From NCBI GenBank assembly GCA_002633025.1, contig NMRB01000024.1, positions 775,437 through 839,436 on the forward strand: a stretch of DNA of 64,000 nucleotides, read 5' to 3'. This DNA comes from Notospermus geniculatus (Eukaryota; Nemertea; Pilidiophora; Heteronemertea; Lineidae). Position 1 is the first letter of the stretch; each line of letters opens with the position of its first letter. Positions 44,738-56,400 of this stretch are shown here, piece after piece. The notes under the pieces are model-generated. The model was not told the DNA's origin, did not search any database, and was given only the letters and a program-made list of their open reading frames with translations. The position numbers and the translations under genes are program-made.

Positions 44738-47060
44738 AGAGCCGAAGCTGAATGATGTATGGGGAAACGGCCCGTCTCACTAACTTTGTGGGCCTGCATG
44801 CGACCAGCTAGTGACGGTAACAGATATCCGAGTTCAGACGCCCAGACGTGGGACAACTTTCCGGATAGGTCCAGGGTGGGCCGGCATAGAAGAACGGCGG
44901 TCTCGATCTCTCTGAATGCAAGCCTGAATCAAAATCCTGCCATCCCACTTCCCGATCCCTCTCGCTCCCTGACAGCGACAAGTGCGAGAGGTGGAACATT
45001 TGCATTGACCACCATGACTCAGGATGGACTTTTTCTGCATAGGCCTAACTTCAAAACGACTAGGCCTACGTAGATGCAGGCATGGACACTACCATCCAGG
45101 CTATCCGATAATCCTGTAGAAAAAATGGACATACATTTTCCCGCGATGCGATGTGAGCTGCAACAAAAATGACGTCACGACCTCTTTCGGTCGGCGGTGG
45201 CGCCGCCTTGCGTGACACTGGTTTCTCACTAGCCCTAACCAAGAAAACTGAAATATTCAAGCGCGCAACCGACTAATTAGGTGGTTTGTGGTGCGAACTT
45301 CGATAGTATAGTTTTCGCAAAGCCCCCGAAACACCAACGCGATCCTTTTGTTCGATACTCTCTTTGTGGCATCGATCAATGGGTTTGGCGTTCGCGTTGG
45401 CGTTTCGGGGGCTTTGCGAAAACTCCCTGTTAACACACATAGATGCGGTTCGTGCTCCGGTTCGGCAATGGTAGGGGTGTTTTTAAAGTTGACTGACCCA
45501 ATGCTGCTCGACTCATCATTCAGTCGGGTCAGTCGACTTTAGAAACACCCCTATACCGTTGCCGCACCGGAGCACGAACCGCACTTTTTTAGCTTTACGC
45601 TTTTTCCGGGGAAGGCTCTTTTCCTCGCCATACGGCCACGGCAACATCGCAACGAAAGCGCGGCTACAATGGTAGTGCCAACTGGCGACACGACGAAATG
45701 AAAATAATCGTCATGCATGATTTTAGTATTCTAGGTGATGGGCCAGGGCCCAATGGCGGTGGTAAAAATCAAGAGTTTCGCGTTGACCGAACGAGGTGTC
45801 ACACATAGGTCTACGCACACACGTACATAAATGTAGATGTACAGGCCATAGGCTTATAGAAACGTTCATAGGCCTACATGGACAACTTTCTACGCACGGG
45901 TTGTCTATCAACTCCTTTTTGCACCTTCGTATGCTCTATTCTAAAAAAATATTCTCCTGTCATGCATGGTAAGGATGACATTTGTATTCTGCATTTGCTG
46001 TTAAATAAAATATCATTTCTTGTTCTGTTCCGTTTCGGTAATTAATAAGGCGTTCAGTCAAGTTTCCTGCCTTTCCCAGCACCTCTGCAGGCCGGGGTCG
46101 GATCCAGGGTTGACTCGGTGGGGGGGGGGGGGTANNNNGGGGGGGGGGGGGTAGCTCGACGGAGGTGGTAATCACTGAGAGCGGAAAGCCCAAACGGGGT
46201 CTGGGGGCCTCCGCCAGAAAAAAATGACAATTTAAGTGCCTGTAGATGCATTTTCCTGGCATCTGAGAGCGAATTTTCATGTGATTAAATTTTTCTTGCT
46301 AAAAAAATCATCATGATTCCTCTGCCCAAAAAAGGGGGCGTAGGCCTACGCCCCCCGGATCCGACCCTGCCCTGCCACTGCCCAGAGCCCACGGCCACGC
46401 TGTGAGCAGAAGGATAGAAATCTAAATCAATGCAAATTTTGTATAAGGGGCCTACTACCTGTGACAGGGATCAAAGTCCCCCGGAATCAAAGTCCGGTTG
46501 TTCAACCAGCCAGAGATAGTCCATCGAATCTAGTACAGGCCCCTAACCTTTAACAATACTAGGCGGGCTATTGTTTGGCGGACATTTGCATTCCTATGAT
46601 GTTGATTCATGTCGAAAGACAAGACAAAGACAGTTTGAAAGAATCACCAAACCCCCTTCAGTCTCACACTAGACTAGAGGTTAGTAGGCTTACACGGGGT
46701 TGGATCGACTGGGGATTTCAAATCGGACATCAAACTCAGGCTTCTGCTGGCTTGTAACTTTTGATCTATGCAATGGCTATTTCTGTATGCTCCCCGGTAT
46801 CCGCCCCGTGAATTATTCTCCCCTCGAGATCCGTCTCTAGGGCCAACGCAGGGCGAGGGAGAATAGAGATCTACTGACTCAAATGGGGAGGGGATAGGTC
46901 TACCCTGGGCAATATAGCCAACAGGGAGAATACACTAGCTGCAGACCATGTCAACGAGCAAGGTAATAGGTCAAAATCTTGTCTAATATTTACTTGTCCT
47001 CTGGTTTGGGAATTTTATTCCCTCCAAAACTTCACACTGACACTGCCACTCACTGACACA
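44738..47060. other. R2 3' flank, matches R1 3' flank
   Basis: Parallels 31807-34200. It includes an IR-D (45310-45426), a GATGCGGTTCGTGCTCCG-type element (45437-45585) and a G-run repeat with four N (46135-46138). A segment at 46650-46910 is absent from the R1 flank. No gene. Confidence 0.6.
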
Positions 47061-47645
47061 TTCGGAACGACCTGAGGCGAACTGCTTATCTATCCACTGG
47101 GCGGCGCATTTCACCTCGGACACAAGTCCAAGGCAGCCATGTTGTTATCAACAAACCCACGTGACCAATACTTCCATGACGTGACCGACCGTGGAACTAT
47201 TTTCGCCGAATTTTGGCCTGCTAAGATATCCAACCTTATTTCCTGGATAAGTTGAGGCATATTATATATAAACTTACCGATATGTCACCCAATCTGCCAA
47301 TTATTGATCAATAACGCGACGTTTTTGTGTGCCCTATTTCGTTCATGCGCAGGGTGTGATGAGGGGACCGCATCCAAACCACCAGAAACGCATTGAAATC
47401 GTTGCGTGTTCAAGATGGCTGCCTTGGAATTGTGTCCGAGGGGAAATGCGAGTGTCTACGGCAATTGCCGAGCAGTTGCCTTCGGAAGTTCCGAATGTCA
47501 CTGACAGTACAGTAGGCCCGATCATTCGGCTCGGCCTCGTTCGGCCTCCTTCGGGTACTTCGGGATTTGTCGGGAGTCCGACTCGGCTGTATAACAATAC
47601 GCGCCATCTTGAAACGGAAGTGGGTCCTTAGTTCCGGCGATTTAN
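47061..47645. other. no supported gene; ends at an N
   Basis: Sequence with no counterpart elsewhere in the window. It has a short purine/pyrimidine-biased stretch rich in TTCGG near 47520-47580. A single N at 47645 marks the start of the next module. Confidence 0.45.
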
Positions 47646-49670
47646 GCGTAACTAATTAAAAACAACAAAAAACATCACCTATTTGATTTATACGAGGCAC
47701 CATGTTTCTGTCTGTTGGTAATACATTTATGGGGTGTGAATACAACCATTCAAAAGTTGGCTGTATATCGGGCCCCATTCTCCTGTAGCTCAGTTCTTGG
47801 GTCCAGTAATGAAGATGGTTAAAAAAAATTCAATTGGCCGTAATTTCAGTCAAAAGGATTTCTGGAAGTGCCGGGAAAGTTCTTCATGTAAGGAAGCCAT
47901 TCTCTATCAATAAAGATAGTTTGGCAAACTTCACACCAAAAATCCCATGGGACTTTTATTTCACTCATTTCACACCGGACTAATGAATGAGCGTGCACAG
48001 AAATTGACCTGAATTAGATTTACAGATTTTTGCAGGATGATAGACACGGAATACAGGGATGGCTCAATCGCAACCGTGGAATGGTAATTTCCGGGCAAAA
48101 ACAGACGAGATCCTACTGTGACGTTGTGATCTGCATGAACGGGAACTGTTCCAGCATTCGAATATCTCACATCTTGGCCATGATCACAGAATTTATTAGG
48201 TACCCAATATATGACATGTCTCAGTGCCAACTCTGGCATTGTGAGACCTGGGAGTATAAAATGAGGGACCTCTCAGAATATGGAATGCCTAATACCTCGG
48301 ATCGACTTAAGGATTCTCGTGATGCTATGCTTCCTTGGTATGTACCTATGTTTATAAGCAATAACCTCAATGCCAGGGGACCGGTACCTTTATTCCTTTT
48401 AGCTCAGCTGACCTCTTGAGCTATTCAACAATTCATAGGCCTACTGAGTGGCACCTTTGTAGGCCTATGTGTTGTCCATTAAACTAGCACAGAGGCATGC
48501 AAATTGGTGGATCAGTAGGCCCTAGAGCAAGCTTTAAAAGAACCAATATTTTTCCCAATTTGACCTACATTCTGCTCTCCAGGATGCATTTTCCGTAAAA
48601 TGAAATATCACAATATCTCAGTCCAGAAGCATGCTGCTAAGCAACACATCACAGAATTTGTTAGGGTATGGAGTTTGATTTGGATACGAGTGTAATTGTA
48701 ATCAATTTGTCCTCCAGGGAGTGCTAGCTGACAAAATAAAGACAGCACTAGTATTTGAATTTCCCGCGCCAATCACTTGGCACGTTCAGGGGGAATCATG
48801 GGAAGATGGCGGTGCTTGCACAAAGTGAATCGAGTTGAATGCCAAAGATCATCGCATAAAACCTCTATGATCATACACAATCGCCTTATGAATTCATACC
48901 TGATTGGTACTTTAGAGTATCATCAATCAATAACGGGAATTATTTTGCATCAAAACAACACCAGTGGGTTCAAAATATGTCGATAGATCAAGAAAAAACC
49001 ATGATGATCGAACCATAATTCCTCCAAGATCGAACCGAGCATCAGCGATCTCGGCTCCATGCTATAATGCATGTGATTTCAAGCCCTCGACTCGGGCTGC
49101 TTTCAAAGCATTACTGTCTCAAAAAATTGCTAATATTTCACATATTTTGATACTTTTATTAAACTTGCTGCAATAATCAGCTGACGATATCGATGGCACC
49201 TCGGTCTCCCGGCTTGCTGTTCTCTCGGCTTTATTCGTAATTTTGAGTAGACCCTGGATCCCGGACCCTGGATGTTTCGTAGCGTGGGGCAATTTGCTTA
49301 GCCCACTGAAGCAGGCTTCATGCTCAATGAGGAACGAATGTCGACTGCAAGGTGGTCTACAATTTGCTTTGCTAATATTTCACATATAGGTCTATTTATT
49401 CAGGCAGTTAGATGTGTCTTTAGTTTGACTTGGACCATCCAACGACGGAGGGATTGGGACTTTTTTGGTGCATATAAGATAAAGTCAATGGCACCTCGCT
49501 CACCCTACAATGGGTGATTTCAAAGTTGGTGTTAACACGGTGTTTACAATGCTTTAATGCATTGTAAACACCGTGTTAACACCAACTTTGAAATCACCCA
49601 ATGACTGTCAAGCATTTTCTAACATACTCCATTAGCCAGGACTGGGTGCCATCTTTGCCGCTCCACTCCC
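47646..49670. other. module upstream of R3 (no confident exon)
   Basis: Sister of 35145-37714 and 59717-62340. Here a one-base deletion joins the two open segments into one frame (48030-48419, with CDVVICMNG and CQLWHCETWEYKMRD). It also holds the CCAAT plus AAGATGGCGG pair at 48772-48812 and a hairpin at 49511-49600. Confidence 0.4.
49511..49600. mobile_element. perfect 90-bp hairpin
   Basis: TGGGTGATTTCAAAGTTGGT to its exact inverse, with GTTAACACGGTGTTTACAAT in the arms and a few-base loop. It is absent from the sister modules, which read straight from GCTGCAACG-like sequence into TTGACTGTCAAGC. Confidence 0.8.
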
Positions 49671-50091
49671 GTGGCGCGACCTCTTCCATTCTTCAGTAAT
49701 ACAGCAGGCCTACTGTCGTTTGTCAAGTCCGCGAGGAGAGAGACCCCATGCACGACTCATGTTGTCCGAGTTCCGCAAGGCCGCCCATCGATTTTGATTG
49801 TGACTTTCAACCCTAAATTCATTGTTGCCCGGTTACTTTTGGTTTCACTGACATACGCCCATCGGGGTCCAGATGATTTAAACCAGTAGATGAGCGCTTT
49901 TGTTTAAACGTATTCAGTGCCTCAAATTCCTTGTCACTCACTATCAACAAATTTCAAAATCGTTGGACGGTATGGATGCTAGTTTCCTGCAGGCAACAAC
50001 CATCAGATGAACAACTGAACTCTGAACAAGGAAAAGATCTTAGAACGCTCGGGATCGTGACATAAAATTGTTGATCTATTTCTCATTAAAG

Positions 50092-50403
50092 CTGGAACGA
50101 GAGGTTCTTGTTACATCGAAGAAGTACCCGACACCGGCACCAACCAATTTGAGTACGTTCTAAACAGCAACAAAGATAAACGGACTTGCGTCTGCCAGGT
50201 CCCTCTACTAGTACGACTACATTCGGCAACTAATATATCAGTCAGCAGTTTGTACAATGAAAAGAGCCAAATATTGAACATAACACTTGACAACCACCCT
50301 CCAGAAGAAAGGCGATTAGACAAGACGACAAAGTCATGGACGGGGATTGCAAAGGAAAAATTTGAAATCAACGTCAGACCAGACTTCCTACTTCATTTCA
50401 AAG
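50092..50403 (+). CDS. R3 ectodomain exon
   Basis: Acceptor CTCATTAAAG, donor AAAG|GTACGC, phase 1-1, 103 full codons. Motifs GSCYIEEV, TCVCQVPLLVRLHSATN, ILNITLDNHPPEE and SWTGIAKEKFEINVR. The Trp of R1/R2 before the paired cysteines is replaced by Thr. Confidence 0.65.
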
Positions 50404-53400
50404 GTACGCTGATTGTGTACCTAAGGCTTACCTTACATTGAAGTACGGTATTCGAAAACACCGGTTAACAAAGGCTTCAAATGGATTCACGACCGTGAAG
50501 CCATTTTTAACCGGCGTTTTCGTATACCGTATACTTCTATGTAATAGGGGCCTAATAGGTATCCGCCACGGGTTACTGACGACTACGTACGACTACGATA
50601 AGATCAATGCATAATGCATGCATTGGGCTACTGCCGCACGTAGTCAATAACCGGTGGCGGATACCTTATAGGTATCCGCCATGGATTACTGACGACTACG
50701 TACGACTACGATAAGATCAGTGCATAACGCATACATGGGGTCACTGCCGCACGTAGTCGTCAGTAACCCATGGCGGATACCTAATAGGACCGTCAAATCA
50801 AGTCAGTCTGTCATAAATTCTACTGGTTTCGTACAAAATTAACTTGGCACTACTTATAGAGTGAATCGAATGAGATGACAAGCAAGAATTAAACTGGAAG
50901 GATACTGAGGAATGGCTTTACTTTTCAGCTAACAGCTCACTTGACTTCTGCAAAGCCACAACGTCGATGGTAGAGACGACATCGGTCATTCGTGAACCAA
51001 ACCCAGGACAAGATAGTAAGACAAACGCTGGTGCTTCTCTCCTTCGTTTCTTATGTTTGACTCCTTTTGTGTCAATATATTGTATCCAATAGTGAAGAAG
51101 CTTTCAACACTTTAACCAGACCTGAAGGCTTTAAGGGGCTGTTCGTTTTCGTCACTTGAGGAATCTGAGTGGTAATCCTTGGGAAAACGGAAAAGCTATG
51201 CACTTTGCAAATTGCAGGGATTATTTTTTATGCTGTACAGAATAATCACTGCAATTTGCAACTTCATAGCTTTCTCCATTTTCTCAAGGATCACAACTCA
51301 GATTCCTCAAGTGACGGAAACGAACAGCCCCTTTTGCTCACGACGTTTGGATTCTGCCATCATACGACCAATAACAAAAACGGTAACGTGAGCAATAGCA
51401 TTTCCGGTGCGATCAGTCACATCGAATATAAACCAGAAAAACGTGCCTTGTGTGCAACCCGCAGAATATGAAGCAGCTTTTCTTGCTTAATATTATAAAG
51501 CAACAAAATAGCCCCGTGTGCGGATGTTTTTAATGGCAAGGACGACCTCAGTGCGTCTTGCGCGTAATTTATTCCTCCGCCGGATCCTGTTTTTTATCGT
51601 GGAAAGCAAGAAAGGTTCCTTTTCGCCGCAATGGCATTGCCTCGTGGTGAATGAATCAAACGTAACTGTCGGACGAAATGGAAATCGAGGATTGGCAGCG
51701 GGAATTCTCGAAGATCGAAGAGTAAATTTGGCATATTACAGCCGGGGGTTGACATTATTTCGTTGAATTTCAGCGACAGGCTCGCCGTCCAGCGACTGCA
51801 GCGACGAATGTACCACGACGCCGTCGGGCGAAGGAAAAGAAGACAGTAAGACCACTCTTGCAGTTCGTTCATTTTTTAAGGTTGCGGTTACATAGAGCTA
51901 CATGGTATACGGACACTCTGATTAACGTAGAGAGTTTTTAGTGAGCTTAAGAAACCATACGTTAACGCTAACGCTAACGTTATTGACATCATTTTGACGT
52001 CACATCGAATGAATCTGTTGTATTTCTTCGGGGGTGACGTCATTTTGACGTAATTAGCGTTAGCGTTAGCGTTAACGTACGGTTTCTTAAGGCGGGGGGC
52101 TACCTATGCCGACTTTATTGACGCTCTTTGAAAACAAGCGTCCTAACATATTCATGACAAAAAGTAACTAATTGATGTCAACAAAATGTTTTAGCTACAA
52201 CCTTTATGCTTCCGTTCTGTGAAAGAATTGTTCATTTTGACCAATTACGATGGAGTTAATTAAGTTATAACAAGTTGTCAAAATTTGAGTTCGCAAACAA
52301 TTTTGCAGACTTGGGATGCGACACATCAGTTTCCCACATAGTCTGTAACATACAGGCCTGATGCCTGCAGGGCCTAACGATCCGTTTTTTACGAAAGTAC
52401 TTTCCATTTATAATTAGTATAAACTATTTAATGCCAAAAAAGGCTCGATTTACAGTTTTTGAAATATTTCATATTCCCGACCAACTATCCGAAAAAGGCG
52501 ACCGTGTTGCCCTAGAATGCACAAATGGCAATAACACCCAAAAGAAATTTTTCAAATATATGTGTCCAAAAAAGAGAAAACTTGTTTGGGAAATTTGAAA
52601 ATTTCCATACCGCTGGCAAGTTACTTCTTTGTTATGTAGATTTGCACTATTCCCGCCCTTTGAGTAAACTCTGTTCGGCCACTTGTGACCAAAGCACCAG
52701 TGACAGAGCTGAACAATACCCGCAGTGGACACAAAAGATTTAGGGTCGGCACGTACACTGAAGATTGGTTTTCGAAAACAGCATACCAGGGTGAGCGGAT
52801 TTAATCTGAATGTGAATGACTGGTCGCACAAAGGCCAGTTCCGTGGATTGCCACTAGGGAATGAGCTCAGCTATAGGTAGCCCCCCGCCTTAAACTCACT
52901 TTTGCAAAGCCCCCAAAACGCCAATGGGAACGCCAAGCCCATTGTTCAATGCCGCGAAGAGAGCGCCAGACAAAAGGATCGACGTTCGCGAGCGTTTCGC
53001 CTGTGTGAAGGGAAAGAATGTCCCAGGAAAAACTCCTGGGAACAAAAGATCCTATTGTTACATTCTAATCTCTGGCGCGATTGGTTTCTATACCCATGCC
53101 ATCCTCCCACAGCAGGGCTTTGGTCTCGTTCCTCTTCATACACTCCACACAAAGCCCTGCTGAAATTGGGCCTCCCAGGCAAGCATGAGGCGGTCAGAAA
53201 ACCATTGCCCAATCAGAATGCAGCATTTTTAGGGTGTGAATACTAAATAATCATGACTCATAATAACAATCAAAAATAATAAGAATCTTTTCTATACATA
53301 GGAAGAACGTCTGTGATAAAATTCAGTCAATTTTGGAAAGATGTAAGTGATTTGTAAAGCACAAAACTTTAAGGTCAAACGGGGTGAAAATTCGTAATTC

Positions 53401-56400
53401 TCCAAGTTATCCTGCCAATACAGTGAGTGCAACTGGAGTATGGAACAGCCGCACCAGATCAACTGGATGTTCTACTTCAGTAGGGGTTTGTGTGAGCGGA
53501 TGAAGAGGAGCGAGGTAAAAACCCCTCCTGTGGGAGGATGACCCATGCCGCTTATTCCGTCATTCAACAATAGAAGTGGACACTTTTTACAGGGGGACAC
53601 TCTTTACTGCTACATGTACAGCGGCTTTGCAAAAACTCTCTAATGGCTTCACGTTCGCGAACCCATTGCAAAGCCTTGTTAACCGGCATGTCCGTGTACC
53701 GTGTAGCTCTATGTACTCGCAGCCTCAGGGAAGCCTTGGAGAGTGTCAAATGCTGTCTAGCACAGAGGCAAAGATGTTCCTGTATGCATCTTTTTTCTCC
53801 ACAGGACCATCTCTCACTGTCTTGTTGCTTGTGATCTGTTGCGTGCTCGTCATCCTGACTGCCACAATTCTTGGATTAACAATTGCGGCCATTAAGAGGT
53901 AATTACGCGTATGGCTTCGTGATTTGGGAGCCAAGACTAAAGCTAGGCAAATCTCAATGCGGTAGGGGTGTTTTTTAAAGTGAACTGACCCGGCTGAATG
54001 ACGAGTCCAGCAGCGTTGGATCATCCGACTGTAAAAACACCCCTGCCGCATTAAGCCCCGTTTATACAGAGCACGGTTTGCGGTCCGGCATCCGGCATAC
54101 GGTTACAGCCTCCGGAACGGGAATGCGGCTTGTCGTTCCAACAGGATATGGTGAACGGGCACGGTTTTCTCGACGGCAGCGAATCGTGATAATCTCCTTC
54201 TTCACGTGGTATGAAAACAGTCCGCTGATTGGTCCAGGACCGTCCGGCGTTGCGGCGACCGTACAGGAATTGCTCACTGTAAAAAGTGAGAACGCGAAAA
54301 AATTTCGCGTTATTTCGCGTTCTGACTACGTTAATTTGTCGCTTGTGGGATTTTGGCTATGTTGCAATGTATTTATCCTCCAAAGATTAATCTATAGAAT
54401 AGGTCGTCTTGTCGTTTGGAAATATTTAGACCCCTTTTTAAGGGTTTCAAAAAATGTGAACACTATTTTAGAACGCGAAAACGCCAAATAACGCCAATTC
54501 AGAACGCAAATTTGTCCCAGATTTGAGAACACTATAAAATTTTGCGTTCTAAAACTGACTTTTAGAACGCAAAATTTTATAGTGTTCTCAAATCTGGGAC
54601 AAATTTGCGTTCTGAATTGGCGTTTTCGCGTTCTAAAATAGTGTTCACATTTTTTGAAACCCTTAAAAAAGGGCCTAAATATTTCCAAACAACAAAGATG
54701 ACCTATTCTATAGATTAATGTTTGGAGAATAAATACATTGCAACATAGCCAAAATCCCACAAACGACAAATTAACGTAGTCAGAACATGAAATAACGCGA
54801 AATTTTTTCGCGTTCTGACTTTTTACAGTGCTCTGGAGGCATTCAATGCGGCGCGGCGTCCGGGCACCGGAACGGCGAGTGCGGTGGCCGCGCTCTGTAT
54901 AAACGGTTATAAGAAAATACATTGAGGCATTCTGGACGGAAAACGCACACCGGATGCCGGACCGCAAACTGTGCTCTGTATAAACGGGGCTTTAGAGATT
55001 TGCCGTCAACGTGCGCCTAGCTTTAGTCGTGTCAAATGTGCATCAGGGAGAACTGGGCCCAGTTTCACAAAGAATCCTAAGTCTAAGAAAAACTTAAGTC
55101 TGAAATGAAGTCAAGTGATTTGCTGAAACCAGGACCCATATTCATAAAACTACTTAAGGCTAAGTGTGACACTTATCCTTTGTTCAACACAAAAGATAAG
55201 TATCACACTTTGACTTAAGTATGTTTATGAATATGGGCCCTGGTCACATGATGACTTAAGTCAAACTTTAGACTTAAGATTCTTTGTGAAACTGGGCTCT
55301 GGTCTGGATACTCCCTCTGTGTCAGTTACCATAGTGACAGAAAGGTCAGAATACATGCAGATGACTTTTGGTGAACATCTGACTCAGTGGAAACTGGAGA
55401 AAAACATCAAAATTTGAATTATGGCGCCTTAATTCATTCAATATCGAGTGGAGATCACCAAAACGACTTTCAGAGAGCGACAAGTAGCCCTTCGTAGTAA
55501 GACAAGAGTAACATTTCAGAAAAAAACAGTTATTGCTGAATAAGTTTTGTCCACAGAGTTGACAGAATGCCCAACACGTGCCACAACTTGTAACGACCTA
55601 TGTTTTGTCTCTTCTAGTTGTCGAAGATTCTCAGCAATCAAAGAACGCCGAAAACAGCAGTGTTTATTTCAGGACGAATACGCAATGCCAGGGCCAGGTA
55701 GTGCTCCCATCGAAAGCGATTATGATCAAATAATACTGGAGAGTGCAGTTGATATCGAGGCCACCGGCAGCGAAGACTTAGAGTATGAACAGATTGATGA
55801 GCAAAATCCTCGTCGTGGAGCAGGGGGATCAAATCGCATCAACAAAACCCTACCAGATCCTGGACACACCGAAAGTGTCAATGATACAGTGAGCGAGGAT
55901 GAATACACAACGCAAGGGCCTAATCCAGCACCTATCAATAAGGTTCATGACCAGTTGGTACTGCAGAATGGAACTGATACCGTGGACACCGGATCCAGTA
56001 ACGAACACTTGTATGAGCAGATTAATGAACTGAATCCTTGTCAACGGGCGGGAACACCCTATAGACCCAACAGAGACCTACAAGACGCTGGTGACAAGGG
56101 TAGTAACAGTGATGCTGTGAACAAGGACGAATACACAATACCAGGGCCTAGTTCAGCTCCTATCGAAACAGTTTACGATGAATTATTATTGGACAGTGCA
56201 ACTGATACCGAGGCCATCGGCTCAAGCAACAAACATGACAACGACGTCCCTGCTCAAACCGTGGACACCGGATCCAGTAACGAACACTTAGAGTATGAGC
56301 AGATTAATGAACTGAATCCTTGTCAACGGGCGGGAACACCCTATAGACTCAACAGAGACCTACAAGACGCTGGTGACAAGGGTAGTAACAGTGATGCTGT

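Noticed and set aside
54078-54967. Frames of 137 and 191 codons on opposite strands
   Set aside because: They are mirror readings of the two arms of the nested palindrome, not proteins.
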